Shown: piece after piece, positions 11,136-21,710 of the stretch | Layout of the letters: every line of letters begins with the position of its first letter | How positions within the stretch are numbered: the first letter of the stretch is position 1 | Source: an uncultured Lachnospiraceae bacterium | GTDB taxonomy: Bacteria > Bacillota > Clostridia > Lachnospirales > Lachnospiraceae | DNA: 50,149 nucleotides | NCBI GenBank assembly: GCA_947170415.1 | Contig: CAMVTN010000003.1 | Location: 1 to 50,149, forward strand | Direction of reading: 5' to 3' | Made by a program: the position numbers and the translations under genes | The notes under the pieces: generated by a model | Databases searched by the model: none | What the model was told of the DNA's origin: nothing | Seen by the model: the letters and a program-made list of their open reading frames with translations, nothing else

Positions 11136-11525
11136 TTATTGTCTTTCATATAGTGATCTAAGCTTTTTCAGTGCCTTCTGATAGATTTTGACATCCCTGT
11201 GTGCCTGTGTATATCTGTAGGAATACAGGATATATGCAAACAACAGGTAGATCAGAAGAACTACCAGGTATTCCCTGAGATATCCTTCCGCCAGACCAAC
11301 AAAATCTGTCTCATAAAACTCGGAAATAAACTCATCAAGACGGCAGAACAAGCGGATCCCAACGATCAGCACAAATGCCAGCGTAACCGACACCGCAGTC
11401 TTCAGCATATGAAAGCCAACATAATCGCTACGGAAATACTCTGTGATTGAAATGGACTTCTTTCCTTCATTTTCTTCAAAAGAAGCCATTCTGGTCATTA
11501 GTTTTATTCTTTCTTCATTCAGCAT
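11136..11525 (-). CDS. Small 2-TM protein, unknown function
   Basis: 129 aa ORF, two hydrophobic segments, tightly packed upstream of the 330-aa gene. Confidence 0.75.
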   Translation of the reverse strand: MLNEERIKLMTRMASFEENEGKKSISITEYFRSDYVGFHMLKTAVSVTLAFVLIVGIRLFCRLDEFISEFYETDFVGLAEGYLREYLVVLLIYLLFAYILYSYRYTQAHRDVKIYQKALKKLRSLYERQ

Positions 11526-11534
11526 AAGCTGTTA

Positions 11535-11945
11535 TTACCGGTTTCTCAGGAACCTCATCTTTGATCCGCTGTCAGCCTTCTTAACAGGCGCAGCCGGAGC
11601 CTCAGGTCCCTTTATGGAATCAGCAAAGCCATTTGCAACTTCCTTCTTACATTCATCGCAAAAACGTCCGGAAAGGATTGGCTTACCACAGTTCTCACAA
11701 GCGAGTTCAGATCCTTCAAGTGATTCAAATGTAAGACGTTCTTCTCGAAGCCACTGTTTGATCTGCGCAACCTCGACCTCGCATGCTTCTGCTGTAGCTG
11801 CGATAGATGTTCCCGGATTTTCCGCAATGTATGCCTTAACCGTCTGGAAAGTCTCCTCTGCTTTCTCCTGACACTGCTGACAGATTACCGGTCCTCCTAT
11901 GTAATTAAAAATTCTGCCGCATTTCCTACAGTTCTTTACATTCAT
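11535..11945 (-). CDS. Zinc-ribbon / HTH protein resembling YvyF-type flagellar operon protein
   Basis: CRKCGRIF...CQQC and CENCGKPILSGRFCDECK zinc-ribbon pairs with a central helix-turn-helix-like segment. Confidence 0.75.
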   Translation of the reverse strand: MNVKNCRKCGRIFNYIGGPVICQQCQEKAEETFQTVKAYIAENPGTSIAATAEACEVEVAQIKQWLREERLTFESLEGSELACENCGKPILSGRFCDECKKEVANGFADSIKGPEAPAAPVKKADSGSKMRFLRNR

Positions 11946-12046
11946 ATTTTCCCTCTCACTTTCCCGAAGCAGGTCTTCCCAAAATCTGCCTCACCTTCAG
12001 ACACCGTATCTGTTTATTCCCTTTTACAGATACCTGACAACAACTA

Positions 12047-12808
12047 TCACAACGATACCCCGGAGCATAACGTAAAACCATAGACTTCCTGCACTCCTGC
12101 CCCTTTTAACAGAAATGCGATCTCATCTAAAGTACTCCCTGTAGTATATATATCGTCAATGACAATCACTCGCTTTAATTTTACATCACAAGAACTTAAC
12201 TGAAAAGCCTTTTTCAAATTTTTGCGGCGTGCCTCACGGCTCAGCATTTTCTGCGGGGCAGTGTTCTTTCTGCGCTCTAAAAGCCCTGTTATCACGGGTA
12301 TTCCGAGTTCTTTTGATAACCCTTTCGCCAGCAGTTCTGCCTGGTTGAAACCACGCTCAAAAAGTCTCTTTTTATGCAGTGGAACAGGTATCAGCGCCTC
12401 GGGACGCAGGGCTTTTATCTCACGACCTCCGATCCTTGCCATGGATTGTACAAAAAAATGTGCATATTCTTTTCTGTTCCCATATTTAAATCTAAAGATC
12501 GATCTCTGCATGGCATCATTGTATATAAATGCAGAAATGCACCTGTCAAATGTATGCGAGACCGAAAGACAGTCCCTGCAATACTCTGCAGTTTCCGAAA
12601 AAAGCCTTCTCCCGCATTTTCTGCAGGACGGTTCACTTACAGTTTCAAGCTCGCCTGCACATGCCTTACATATGAGCCCGCCCCTAAACGGCAGCACATT
12701 GTCGCAAACCGGACATCGTCTGGGATAGATGAGGTCCAACAGCAATTCGTGAACCCAGTTCAGTTTCTCTTTGATCCTTACATCTATGTTCTTTCTGACC
12801 TTACTCAT
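12047..12808 (-). CDS. ComF family phosphoribosyltransferase-like protein
   Basis: N-terminal CPVC..C zinc finger, VPLHKKRLFERGFNQAELLAKGL, VIVIDDIYTTGSTL PRPP motif. Confidence 0.93.
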   Translation of the reverse strand: MSKVRKNIDVRIKEKLNWVHELLLDLIYPRRCPVCDNVLPFRGGLICKACAGELETVSEPSCRKCGRRLFSETAEYCRDCLSVSHTFDRCISAFIYNDAMQRSIFRFKYGNRKEYAHFFVQSMARIGGREIKALRPEALIPVPLHKKRLFERGFNQAELLAKGLSKELGIPVITGLLERRKNTAPQKMLSREARRKNLKKAFQLSSCDVKLKRVIVIDDIYTTGSTLDEIAFLLKGAGVQEVYGFTLCSGVSL

Positions 12809-15098
12809 CAGCCTCCTCTCCCGCCATATCGCCGCACGATTCTTTTATCCGATCCGTGAGACTTGTATACCTGACCTGTTCATGTGTATTGCCTATCATC
12901 TGCTCTATAGTTGCTCTTTTTCCGATAAGCATCACACATTTCTTTGCTCTGGTTATTCCTGTGTAAAAAAGATTACGGTTCATCAGCATTTCCGGACCGC
13001 TGAGCAGCGGCATAACTATAGCCGGATATTCACTTCCCTGAGATTTATGTATTGTTATCGCGTATGCAAGATCCAGTTCCGACCGATTTCCGGGCTGATA
13101 TACCGCTGTTCTTCCATCTTCAAATCTGACCGTAACAGTTCCCATTTCACGGCTTATCTCGATAACTGTACCCATGTCACCGTTAAATATGCCGGTTCCT
13201 GTTCTTTTTAGAGCCTTTCCCTCAATTTCCTGACTCCATTCCTGCTGATAATTATTCTTTGTCTGCATGACCTTATCCCCGAGACGCAGCAGGCCGTCTC
13301 CGGCATCTATCTCTTCTTTATCAGGCGAAGGAGGGTTCAGCGCCCCCTGCAGACATCTGTTAAGATTCTCAACTCCGAGCACACCTTTCCGCATAGGTGT
13401 AAGAACCTGTATTTCCGAAGGTTCAGCTTTCACATACGGCGGAAGTTTTTTTGAAACGAGATAAATAATACCCTCGATTATCTTCTCTGATTCATTACGA
13501 TCAAGGAAAAAGAAATCCTTGCTCTTATTATCCATAACCGGAACTTTTCCCGAAAGCACAGCATGAGCATTCATAACGATGTCACTCTGCTCTGCCTGCC
13601 GGAACACGCGGTTCAATGATATTGCGTGAAATCTTCCGGATGCGATGATATCCTTAAGCACTGCCCCGGGGCCCACACTTGGCAGCTGATGCTCATCTCC
13701 AACCATTATGAGTTTGGTTCCGACGGATATAGCTGACAGAAGCGCGTGAAACAGCCATATATCTACCATGGACATCTCGTCAACTATCACAACATCCGTT
13801 TCAAGTGGATTTTCTTCATTTCGCGCAAAGGACCGAAGCGATGTCTGCTGATCCGTTTCCTGTGGACCTCCCGAAACTTCCAGCATACGATGGATAGTCC
13901 TTGCTTCCATCCCGGCCGCTTCCGTGAGACGCTTTGCCGCACGTCCTGTCGGCGCTGCCAGCATCACATCCATTCCTTTTGACAAAAAATATCTCAAAAG
14001 AACTCTGATCGTCGTGGTCTTTCCTGTTCCCGGTCCTCCCGTCATTATAAAAATGCCGTTCTGAACCGCTTCTTCTACCGCATGTCTCTGTTCATCCGCA
14101 AGCGTAATATCATTCTTTGCTTCTATAGTCTGTATATCTCTTTCAAGTTCTTTTTCCGGAAGTTCTTCACGCAGATCAAGCTCAATGAGTTTCTTTGCGC
14201 TTTCTGCTTCCACCTGATAAAGAGATTTTCTATAGATCCTGCTTTCTTCACCCTTTTTCTTAACTACGATCCTTCTGTTCATCATCAGATCAGAAAGTTG
14301 TTCTTCTACCGCTTCCTGCTCTACCGCAAGCAAAGAAGCAGCCTCGGGCAGAAGTTTTTCTTTTGGAAGAAAGATATCTCCTTCTCCTTCTGCAAGAGTC
14401 AGCGCATACAGGATTCCCGAACGAATTCTGAAATCAGAGTGTCTGTCAATTCCCGCCCGCTGTGCAATTTCATCTGCAGTCTTAAAACCAACACCTTCCA
14501 CTTCTTCCGTCATCTGATAAGGATTCTGGGCAATTACGGTGTAAAGGCGCTCATGATATTTTCCATATATTTTTTGAGAAAGGCGATTCGAGATACCATA
14601 TTGCTGAAGGAACATCATCGCTCTGCGGATTCCGTTCTTTTCAGCAAAGGACTCAGCAATATCCTGTGCCTTATTCATGCTGATACCCTTGATCTCAGAT
14701 AACCGCTCCGGTTCTTCTTCCATTATCCTGAAAGTTTCTTCACCAAATTTCTTTACTATTCGCTTTGCAAGCGCAGGTCCTATTCCCCTGATGCTTCCGG
14801 CTGCCAGATAGCGAAGGATCGACTCCGCATCCGTCGGTTCATGGATGGTGCACTTTTCAGCTTTGAACTGCTCACCATAGCGCGCATGATAAATAAAGTC
14901 ACCCTCCGCATCCAGCTCGATACCTTCCTCAACAGCCTGTATCATGCCCACAAGGATAACTTCTCCATCCTCCGTTTCTAAATTCAAAACCGTATAACCA
15001 TTATCGGGATTTCTGTAAATGATATGCTCAACCGAGCCCTGTATAGATTCCAAAATATGTACACTCGTAAAAATGGCGGCCATAAAATTGACCGCCAC
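12801..15098 (-). CDS. recD2: RecD2-type ATP-dependent DNA helicase (start uncertain; N-terminal extension overlaps a terminator hairpin)
   Basis: GGPGTGKTTTIRVLL Walker A, DEMSMVD, GDEHQLPSVGPG, AITIHKSQGSEYP; RecD2-type HhH N-terminal region. Confidence 0.93.
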   Translation of the reverse strand: MAVNFMAAIFTSVHILESIQGSVEHIIYRNPDNGYTVLNLETEDGEVILVGMIQAVEEGIELDAEGDFIYHARYGEQFKAEKCTIHEPTDAESILRYLAAGSIRGIGPALAKRIVKKFGEETFRIMEEEPERLSEIKGISMNKAQDIAESFAEKNGIRRAMMFLQQYGISNRLSQKIYGKYHERLYTVIAQNPYQMTEEVEGVGFKTADEIAQRAGIDRHSDFRIRSGILYALTLAEGEGDIFLPKEKLLPEAASLLAVEQEAVEEQLSDLMMNRRIVVKKKGEESRIYRKSLYQVEAESAKKLIELDLREELPEKELERDIQTIEAKNDITLADEQRHAVEEAVQNGIFIMTGGPGTGKTTTIRVLLRYFLSKGMDVMLAAPTGRAAKRLTEAAGMEARTIHRMLEVSGGPQETDQQTSLRSFARNEENPLETDVVIVDEMSMVDIWLFHALLSAISVGTKLIMVGDEHQLPSVGPGAVLKDIIASGRFHAISLNRVFRQAEQSDIVMNAHAVLSGKVPVMDNKSKDFFFLDRNESEKIIEGIIYLVSKKLPPYVKAEPSEIQVLTPMRKGVLGVENLNRCLQGALNPPSPDKEEIDAGDGLLRLGDKVMQTKNNYQQEWSQEIEGKALKRTGTGIFNGDMGTVIEISREMGTVTVRFEDGRTAVYQPGNRSELDLAYAITIHKSQGSEYPAIVMPLLSGPEMLMNRNLFYTGITRAKKCVMLIGKRATIEQMIGNTHEQVRYTSLTDRIKESCGDMAGEEADE

Positions 15099-15102
15099 TT
15101 CT
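15072..15102 (-). terminator. Putative terminator after the flagellar cluster
   Basis: Minus strand GGCGG...CCGCC followed by ATTTTT. Confidence 0.55.
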
Positions 15103-15107
15103 TTCTG

Positions 15108-15533
15108 TTAAACTTCTACTGTTTTTTCCTGCTCTGCTTTATCAGCTTCTTTCTCTGCTGCACGCTTTGCATCAACTTCTTCGATAGTCATGCCCTGATT
15201 GCGTTTCATCTGTTCAAACATCTGCTGGGCAAGGCCGATACTCTGTGTTGCTGTTGCCTGTGAAGCAATCTCCTGTGCAAGATTATCCTCCCAATAACTC
15301 CTGAGAGTAGAGGACGATCCTGATTCCTCCGATTCGTCTCTCATTATCGTTTTCTGTGCGCCCTTAAAAATCTGCTCGATAAAGTATTCTTCAAATCTTT
15401 TGCAGGCTTCCAGTAATTCCGTATCAGAGGAATTTTTGTAATCCGTTTTCAGTCCGGCAGTAGCTGATGTATCAATCGCATTACGCGCAACCTGTGAAGC
15501 ATAGCTTGTTCCGATCTCACCTAAGGAAGACAT
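15108..15533 (-). CDS. Rod-binding protein (FlgJ N-terminal type)
   Basis: ACKRFEEYFIEQIFKGAQKTI and C-terminal LAQQMFEQM typical of rod-binding proteins; downstream of two rod proteins. Confidence 0.8.
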   Translation of the reverse strand: MSSLGEIGTSYASQVARNAIDTSATAGLKTDYKNSSDTELLEACKRFEEYFIEQIFKGAQKTIMRDESEESGSSSTLRSYWEDNLAQEIASQATATQSIGLAQQMFEQMKRNQGMTIEEVDAKRAAEKEADKAEQEKTVEV

Positions 15534-15555
15534 ATATAGTCACCTCCAGTCATCA

Positions 15556-16374
15556 TCAGCTCTTAAGCTGATTTGCAAGCTGCATCATCTCATCCGATGT
15601 TGTTATAGCCTTGGAATTCGACTCATATGCTCTCTGTGCAATGATCAGATTAACCATCTCATTTGCTATCTGAACATTGGATGCTTCCAGATAACCTGCA
15701 CGGATCTCAGACTTTGTCAGATTGTTATTTGTATTCTCATTTAATGCAGCACCTGAAGATCCTGTTACTGCAAATAAGCTGCTGCCAATCTTATCAAGTC
15801 CTTTTGCATTCTGGAACTGCCACAGACCGATGGTGATATTCATAGGCTTAAGCACGCCTTCATCATCCGGATACATAAGTACGCCATCATCTCCGATAGC
15901 AACCTTATCTGCTATATAATTGGCACCTATTGTGATAGGATTGCCTGCTGTATTAAGGACACGGAGTCCGTCTGATGTCGTAAGGGAAAGTGTTCCGGCG
16001 GTATTAAGAGCCCACACAAAATTACCGTTTCTGGTGTAATATGTAGTCCCATCTTCGCCTTGAATTCCAAAGAAGCCCTTGCCGTTAATGGCCAGTGCTG
16101 TATTACTATCTGATGCAGTGAACGCACCCTGTGTAAACTGCGATGTGATCGACGAGTTTCTGACACCCAGACCGATCTGCGAACCGATAGGCTTGTTTAC
16201 ACCATTTGCCGTCGTTGTTCTGGTCTGAATCGTCTGATAAAGAAGTGATTTAAACTCATTAGTCTCGGTTTTATAACCGGTCGTATTTACATTAGCCAGA
16301 TTGTTTGCGATCGTATCAACATTATTCTGCTGGGCGATCATGCCACTTGCTGCTGACCATAAAGAACGTACCAT
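15556..16374 (-). CDS. Flagellar hook-basal body protein, FlgG/FlhP-like
   Basis: MVRSLWSAASGMIAQQNNVDTIANNLANVNTTGYK and C-terminal EMVNLIIAQRAYESNSKAI. Confidence 0.93.
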   Translation of the reverse strand: MVRSLWSAASGMIAQQNNVDTIANNLANVNTTGYKTETNEFKSLLYQTIQTRTTTANGVNKPIGSQIGLGVRNSSITSQFTQGAFTASDSNTALAINGKGFFGIQGEDGTTYYTRNGNFVWALNTAGTLSLTTSDGLRVLNTAGNPITIGANYIADKVAIGDDGVLMYPDDEGVLKPMNITIGLWQFQNAKGLDKIGSSLFAVTGSSGAALNENTNNNLTKSEIRAGYLEASNVQIANEMVNLIIAQRAYESNSKAITTSDEMMQLANQLKS

Positions 16375-16432
16375 AACTAATCCTCCTACCGATGCCAAAC
16401 TCTAAAGCAGGTTCTCCGGACAAAACAGCCTA

Positions 16433-17209
16433 TCAGCTGATTCTGCCAAGATCATTAGCTGCAATCTGAAGTGTACCGTCAACAGTCTTGATCATATGCT
16501 GATTCGCCTCATACTGACGCTGAATAGCGATCATATTGACCATTTCCTCCACCACATTTACATTTGACTGTTCCAGATAACCGGAAAGTACCTGTGTCGT
16601 TGCAGCTGTTTCTGTTGCACCATCTACCGTCTGAAGAAGATTCTCTCCGTACTTCTCAAGGTAATCATAGTTCTCAAAATCAATCACACCGATTGTTGCC
16701 TGCTGGGCATTGTTTTGGAAAATCTGTCCAAAACGATTTATATATACTTCCTGTGTTGGATCGAGCGTAATGTGATTACCATTAGAATCGAGAACAAAAT
16801 CTCCGTCTTTTGTAACCAGATTTCCCTGTGCGTTAAGAGTAAACGAACCATCCCTTGTGTATTTAACGGATGTGTTTCCCGCTTTATCCGTAAACTCTAT
16901 CTCGAAGAAACCCTTATCCGTAAGTGCCAGATCAAATGTATTGTCTGTTTCATGAAGTGCACCTATAGAATAATCGGTATAATTCTCTCCAATCTTTACA
17001 CCTGGATTTGAAACTCCCATTCTTTTTGGAAGATAGTATTCAGATTTGTCCTTTATGTCGTATGCAAGTATATCACTAAAGGATTGGGATGTAGTTCCTT
17101 CTTTCTTAAATCCCGTAGTATTCACATTCGCAAGATTATTCGTCAGCGTATCCATTCTGTGCTGCTCATTGATCATGCCTGTGTACGCGGTATATAAGCC
17201 TTTTACCAT
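16433..17209 (-). CDS. Flagellar hook-basal body protein, FlgF/FlhO-like
   Basis: MVKGLYTAYTGMINEQHRMDTLTNNLANVNTTGFKKEG; C-terminal EEMVNMIAIQRQYEANQ. Confidence 0.92.
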   Translation of the reverse strand: MVKGLYTAYTGMINEQHRMDTLTNNLANVNTTGFKKEGTTSQSFSDILAYDIKDKSEYYLPKRMGVSNPGVKIGENYTDYSIGALHETDNTFDLALTDKGFFEIEFTDKAGNTSVKYTRDGSFTLNAQGNLVTKDGDFVLDSNGNHITLDPTQEVYINRFGQIFQNNAQQATIGVIDFENYDYLEKYGENLLQTVDGATETAATTQVLSGYLEQSNVNVVEEMVNMIAIQRQYEANQHMIKTVDGTLQIAANDLGRIS

Positions 17210-17235
17210 ATCCCAATCCCCCTATAATCATAAAT

Positions 17236-18237
17236 TTATGATGAGAGATCGTCTCTATATCCGGCAAGGAACTCAACGTACCGTCCGGTTCCGATCGCTA
17301 CTGCTGTCATCGGATCCTCTGCAGTCATCGTATTGATGCCTGTACGGTCAGCTATAAGTTCTTCAAGACCTCTTAAGAGGCTTCCGCCTCCTGTAAGTAC
17401 GATTCCACGGTCTGCGATATCCGCTGCCAGTTCCGGCGGAGTCTTCTCAAGTACACCATGGATTGCTTCAACTATCTGGGAAGTAGTCTCACGAAGAGCT
17501 TCCTCCGTCTCTTCGCTGGAAACCTTTATAGTCTTAGGAAGACCTGTTACAAGGTCACGTCCACGGACATCCATATAATCTACTTCCGGCATCTTAAAGC
17601 ATGTACCGATCTTGATCTTTAAGTCCTCAGCTGTTCTCTCACCGATAAGAAGCTTATGCTTCTTTCTCATATAACGAACGATAGCCTCATCAAAATCATC
17701 TCCGGCAATCTTGATGGATGTAGAAACTACAGTGCCCCCAAGAGAAATAACCGCGATATCGGATGTTCCACCACCTATATCAACGATCATGTTTCCGCAA
17801 GGTTTGCTTATATCGATCCCGGCGCCAATAGCCGCTGCGATAGGCTCCTCGATAATTGCCACATCTCTTGCACCTGCCTGATATGCAGCATCTTCAACAG
17901 CCTTCTGCTCAACTTCCGTAACACCACTCGGTACACAGACACTGATCCTCGGCTTACGCCAGATCTTCTTTCCTACAGCCTTCTCAATGAAGTGCTTCAG
18001 CATCTTTTCCGTAACGGTATAGTCTGAAATAACGCCCTGACGAAGCGGACGGACAGCAACAATGTTACCCGGTGTACGTCCAAGCATAAGTCTTGCATCC
18101 TCGCCGATTGCTCTTATTTTGTTAGAGTCACGATCAAAAGCGACAACAGAGGGTTCTTTCAGGACAACGCCCTTACCCCGAATGTAAACAAGGATACTTG
18201 CAGTGCCCAGGTCAATTCCAATATCAGTAGCGACCAT
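17236..18237 (-). CDS. MreB/Mbl rod-shape determining protein
   Basis: IGIDLGTASILVYIRGKGVVLKEPSVVA; GGGTSDIAVISLGG; order mreB/mbl-flhO-flhP as known in Bacilli. Confidence 0.95.
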   Translation of the reverse strand: MVATDIGIDLGTASILVYIRGKGVVLKEPSVVAFDRDSNKIRAIGEDARLMLGRTPGNIVAVRPLRQGVISDYTVTEKMLKHFIEKAVGKKIWRKPRISVCVPSGVTEVEQKAVEDAAYQAGARDVAIIEEPIAAAIGAGIDISKPCGNMIVDIGGGTSDIAVISLGGTVVSTSIKIAGDDFDEAIVRYMRKKHKLLIGERTAEDLKIKIGTCFKMPEVDYMDVRGRDLVTGLPKTIKVSSEETEEALRETTSQIVEAIHGVLEKTPPELAADIADRGIVLTGGGSLLRGLEELIADRTGINTMTAEDPMTAVAIGTGRYVEFLAGYRDDLSS

Positions 18238-18459
18238 TTTCGTTTTCCCCTTTCAGTGAATAACAATGATAAAGCGGAGCAAATTCCGCATTGAAAGCAT
18301 AGTAAACTAAGCGTATAAAGCTACGCATACATTGTTATTATACCCAAAAACGTCGCTTTGACAATAAAATTTTATTAATTCATAAATTCTTTGTAATTAG
18401 TAAAATTTTATTAACAATTATCCTTTGTCCGCGCTCTTAATCATGTTTTTACATTATGT

Positions 18460-21411
18460 TTATCGACCGGATCTGCGAAAGCCTTTAGCTTTAGACTTCT
18501 TTTTTTCTTCGTCCTCCGGAATGATATGTTCTGTTTTTTCAGGCTGCGCTGCTCTTCCATCACGGTCCAGCATCCTCTTTATGTATGCCCCTGTATATGA
18601 AGCCTTTATTTTAGCCACGTCTTCCGGAGTTCCTTCCGCCACGACAGTTCCGCCGCCGTCACCGCCTTCCGGTCCCATGTCCACGATATGATCACCGCAC
18701 TTTATAACATCGAGATTATGCTCAATAACAATGACCGTATTCCCGCTTTCCGACAAACGCCTGAGTATCGTTACCAGTTTCCGAACATCTTCGAAGTGAA
18801 GTCCAGTTGTAGGCTCATCAAGGATATATATGGTTTTTCCCGTACCTCGACGGCTAAGCTCCGTCGCAAGCTTTATTCTCTGTGCCTCTCCTCCGGAAAG
18901 TTCTGTACTCGGCTGACCGAGCTTCACATATCCAAGTCCAACATCATACAGCGTCTGTATCTTTCTCCTGATCGATTCGACATTCTCAAAGAACTTAAGT
19001 GCTTCCTCCACCGTCATGTCAAGAACTTCAAATATTGTCTTTCCTTTGTAATGTACTTCCAGCGTCTCCCTGTTATACCTCTGACCATGGCAGACTTCAC
19101 ACGGTACATATACATCCGGCAGGAAATGCATCTCTATCTTTACTATTCCATCTCCTGCACAGGCTTCACAACGTCCTCCCTTTACATTAAATGAAAAACG
19201 TCCCTTGGCATAACCTCTTTCTTTTGCCTCCACTGTTGCTGCAAAGAGATCCCGTATCTGATCAAATACACCTGTATAGGTTGCAGGATTTGATCGAGGG
19301 GTTCTTCCTATCGGTGACTGGTCAATAGCTATAACCTTATCGAGCTGTGAAACACCTTCTATCCTGTCATGATCTCCGGGTACGGTTAATGCACGGTTTA
19401 GCTTATGTGCAAGGCTCTTATACAGGATCTCATTTATAAGAGATGACTTTCCCGAACCCGAAACACCGGTCACCACTGTCATTATCCCCAGTGGAAGATC
19501 GACATTTACATTTTTGAGATTATGCTCTCTTGCGCCGCATATCCTGATCCAGCCCGTTGGCGTCCTGCGTTCTGCCGGAACCGGTATCGTAAGTTCACCG
19601 GACAGATACTTTCCGGTAATAGACTCAGGCACCTTCATGATCTCCTCCGCAGTACCCTGAGCCACAACTTCACCACCGTGCATTCCCGCGCCCGGACCGA
19701 TATCCACCACCTGGTCTGCCTGCCGCATCGTATCCTCATCATGCTCAACGACGATCAGTGTATTTCCAAGGTCTCTCAGTTTCTTTAATGAATTAAGAAG
19801 TTTATCATTATCCCGCTGATGCAGACCTATACTTGGTTCGTCCAGTATGTAAGCAACGCCTACAAGTCCTGAACCTATCTGTGTCGCAAGCCTTATCCGC
19901 TGAGCTTCACCACCGGACAAAGAAGCCGTGGCACGTGAAAGTGTCAGATAATCAAGTCCTACTTCCACCAAAAACTCTACTCGTGAATGGATTTCTTTTA
20001 TAACACGTTTTCCTATTATCTGCCGATGCTCATCCAGCTTCAGCTCATCCATAAACTCGAGAAGTTTTCGTATCGGCAGACTTGTCACTTCATATATGTT
20101 TTTATCTCCAACCGTAACTGCCAGAGATGTTTTCTTAAGCCTCTGGCCTCCGCAGGACTGACACGGTGTAACACACATAAATTTCTCATACTCGGCCTTA
20201 GCAGAATCAGAACCGGTCTCGCGATAGCGCTGCTCTACATTTTTTATCAGTCCTTCAAAAGGAACATCATAGACGCCTTCCGATCTCTGACCTTTATAAT
20301 GCACTTTCATTACAGCACCATCTGTGCCATGAATAAATGCTTTCCGCACCTTTTCCGGAAGTTCTTCATACGGAGTATCCAAAGAAAACTTATAATGCTC
20401 AGCCATTGCTTCCAAAAGCGCATGGGTAAAACTTCCTGCATCTTTTGATGATGCCCACCCCTGTACCTGCACGCATCCTTCATTAAATGAAAGCGACTTA
20501 TCAGGTATCATAAGGTTTTCATCAAATTCCATATGATAGCCAAGTCCCATACAGTCCGGACAATATCCGAAGGGATTATTGAATGAGAAACTGCGCGGTT
20601 CTATTTCATCTATGCTTACTCCGCAGTCAGGACAGGAAAAACTCTCCGAAAAATTCAGCGTCTCACCGTCGATCACATCTACCATCATTAGTCCGTCTGC
20701 AAGCGACAGTACATTTTCGATGGAATCCGTGAGACGACGTTCAATTCCGGGTTTGACTACCAGACGGTCTACTACGATCTCGATATTGTGCTTAATATTT
20801 TTATCAAGCGCGATCTCTTCCGTTAGTTCGTACATATTTCCATCTATACGCACACGGACATAGCCGCTTTTCTTTGCCCTGTCGAGGACTTTTTCATGGC
20901 GTCCTTTCCTTCCACGTACTACAGGTGCCAGAAGCTGGATCTTTGTCCTCTCCGGAAGCTGCATGATCTGATCCGCCATCTGATCTACAGTCTGTCTCTC
21001 GATCACCCTGCCGCACTCAGGACAATGCGGGATACCGACTCTCGCATAAAGCAGTCTGAAGTAATCATATATTTCTGTTACTGTTCCTACCGTTGAACGC
21101 GGGTTTCTGTTTGTTGATTTCTGATCGATGGAAATTGCCGGCGGCAGACCGCTTATAGACTCTACTTCCGGCTTTTCCATCTGTCCGAGGAACTGCCTTG
21201 CATAGGACGACAGTGATTCCATATATCTCCGCTGCCCTTCTGCATAGATCGTGTCAAATGCCAGAGATGATTTTCCCGAGCCGGACAATCCCGTGAGGAC
21301 TACCATTTCGTTTCGCGGGATGTCGATGTTGATCTCTTTTAGATTATGGGCCTTTGCACCACGTATTTTTATGAATTGGCTGTAGTTTTTTGTAGCTTCT
21401 TTTTTTTCCAT
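18460..21411 (-). CDS. uvrA: Excinuclease ABC subunit A
   Basis: [35 protein letters not shown], two ABC signatures LSGGEAQRI, CxxC zinc motifs. Confidence 0.98.
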   Translation of the reverse strand: MEKKEATKNYSQFIKIRGAKAHNLKEINIDIPRNEMVVLTGLSGSGKSSLAFDTIYAEGQRRYMESLSSYARQFLGQMEKPEVESISGLPPAISIDQKSTNRNPRSTVGTVTEIYDYFRLLYARVGIPHCPECGRVIERQTVDQMADQIMQLPERTKIQLLAPVVRGRKGRHEKVLDRAKKSGYVRVRIDGNMYELTEEIALDKNIKHNIEIVVDRLVVKPGIERRLTDSIENVLSLADGLMMVDVIDGETLNFSESFSCPDCGVSIDEIEPRSFSFNNPFGYCPDCMGLGYHMEFDENLMIPDKSLSFNEGCVQVQGWASSKDAGSFTHALLEAMAEHYKFSLDTPYEELPEKVRKAFIHGTDGAVMKVHYKGQRSEGVYDVPFEGLIKNVEQRYRETGSDSAKAEYEKFMCVTPCQSCGGQRLKKTSLAVTVGDKNIYEVTSLPIRKLLEFMDELKLDEHRQIIGKRVIKEIHSRVEFLVEVGLDYLTLSRATASLSGGEAQRIRLATQIGSGLVGVAYILDEPSIGLHQRDNDKLLNSLKKLRDLGNTLIVVEHDEDTMRQADQVVDIGPGAGMHGGEVVAQGTAEEIMKVPESITGKYLSGELTIPVPAERRTPTGWIRICGAREHNLKNVNVDLPLGIMTVVTGVSGSGKSSLINEILYKSLAHKLNRALTVPGDHDRIEGVSQLDKVIAIDQSPIGRTPRSNPATYTGVFDQIRDLFAATVEAKERGYAKGRFSFNVKGGRCEACAGDGIVKIEMHFLPDVYVPCEVCHGQRYNRETLEVHYKGKTIFEVLDMTVEEALKFFENVESIRRKIQTLYDVGLGYVKLGQPSTELSGGEAQRIKLATELSRRGTGKTIYILDEPTTGLHFEDVRKLVTILRRLSESGNTVIVIEHNLDVIKCGDHIVDMGPEGGDGGGTVVAEGTPEDVAKIKASYTGAYIKRMLDRDGRAAQPEKTEHIIPEDEEKKKSKAKGFRRSGR

Positions 21412-21436
21412 GTTTTGTCTCCAAGTCACGTGCCGA

Positions 21437-21526
21437 TTGTATATGTTTTCTTGTCACGGCTCGGACAGACACTAAGCTCACGCACTAAGTGCTGCCGGCT
21501 GATTGTTCCAAGTAAAACATATACAA
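21437..21526. repeat. Copy D of a structured intergenic element (lacks the central hairpin domain)
   Basis: Arms TTGTATATGTTTTCTTG (21437-21453) / CAAGTAAAACATATACAA (21509-21526); core CTCGGACAGACACTAAGCTCACGCAC + TAAGTGCTGCCGGCTGATTG shared with copy C. Confidence 0.8.
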
Positions 21527-21557
21527 CCTGCACTCACGCTTACACAAATAAACATTC

Positions 21558-21571
21558 GGAACAGACGTTTG
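21558..21571 (-). promoter_or_regulatory. Putative LexA/SOS-type operator upstream of uvrA
   Basis: GGAACAGACGTTTG matches 12/14 of the Gram-positive consensus CGAACRNRYGTTCG; -10-like GATAAT/TAATAT and -35-like TTGATT just upstream on the minus strand. Confidence 0.45.
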
Positions 21572-21710
21572 TAAATGATATTATCACAGCTCCTACCCAC
21601 AATCAAGTTCATAAAAGTATTCATTTTAATTATCGAACTTATGCACGCACCTGCTGTTATCCTTCGATACCTTTCATCATCCACCCCTACGAGCTGCCAC
21701 AGCCGTCCAC

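Noticed and set aside
14082-14702. 206-aa plus-strand ORF
   Set aside because: Antisense to recD2; Phe/Cys-rich shadow translation.
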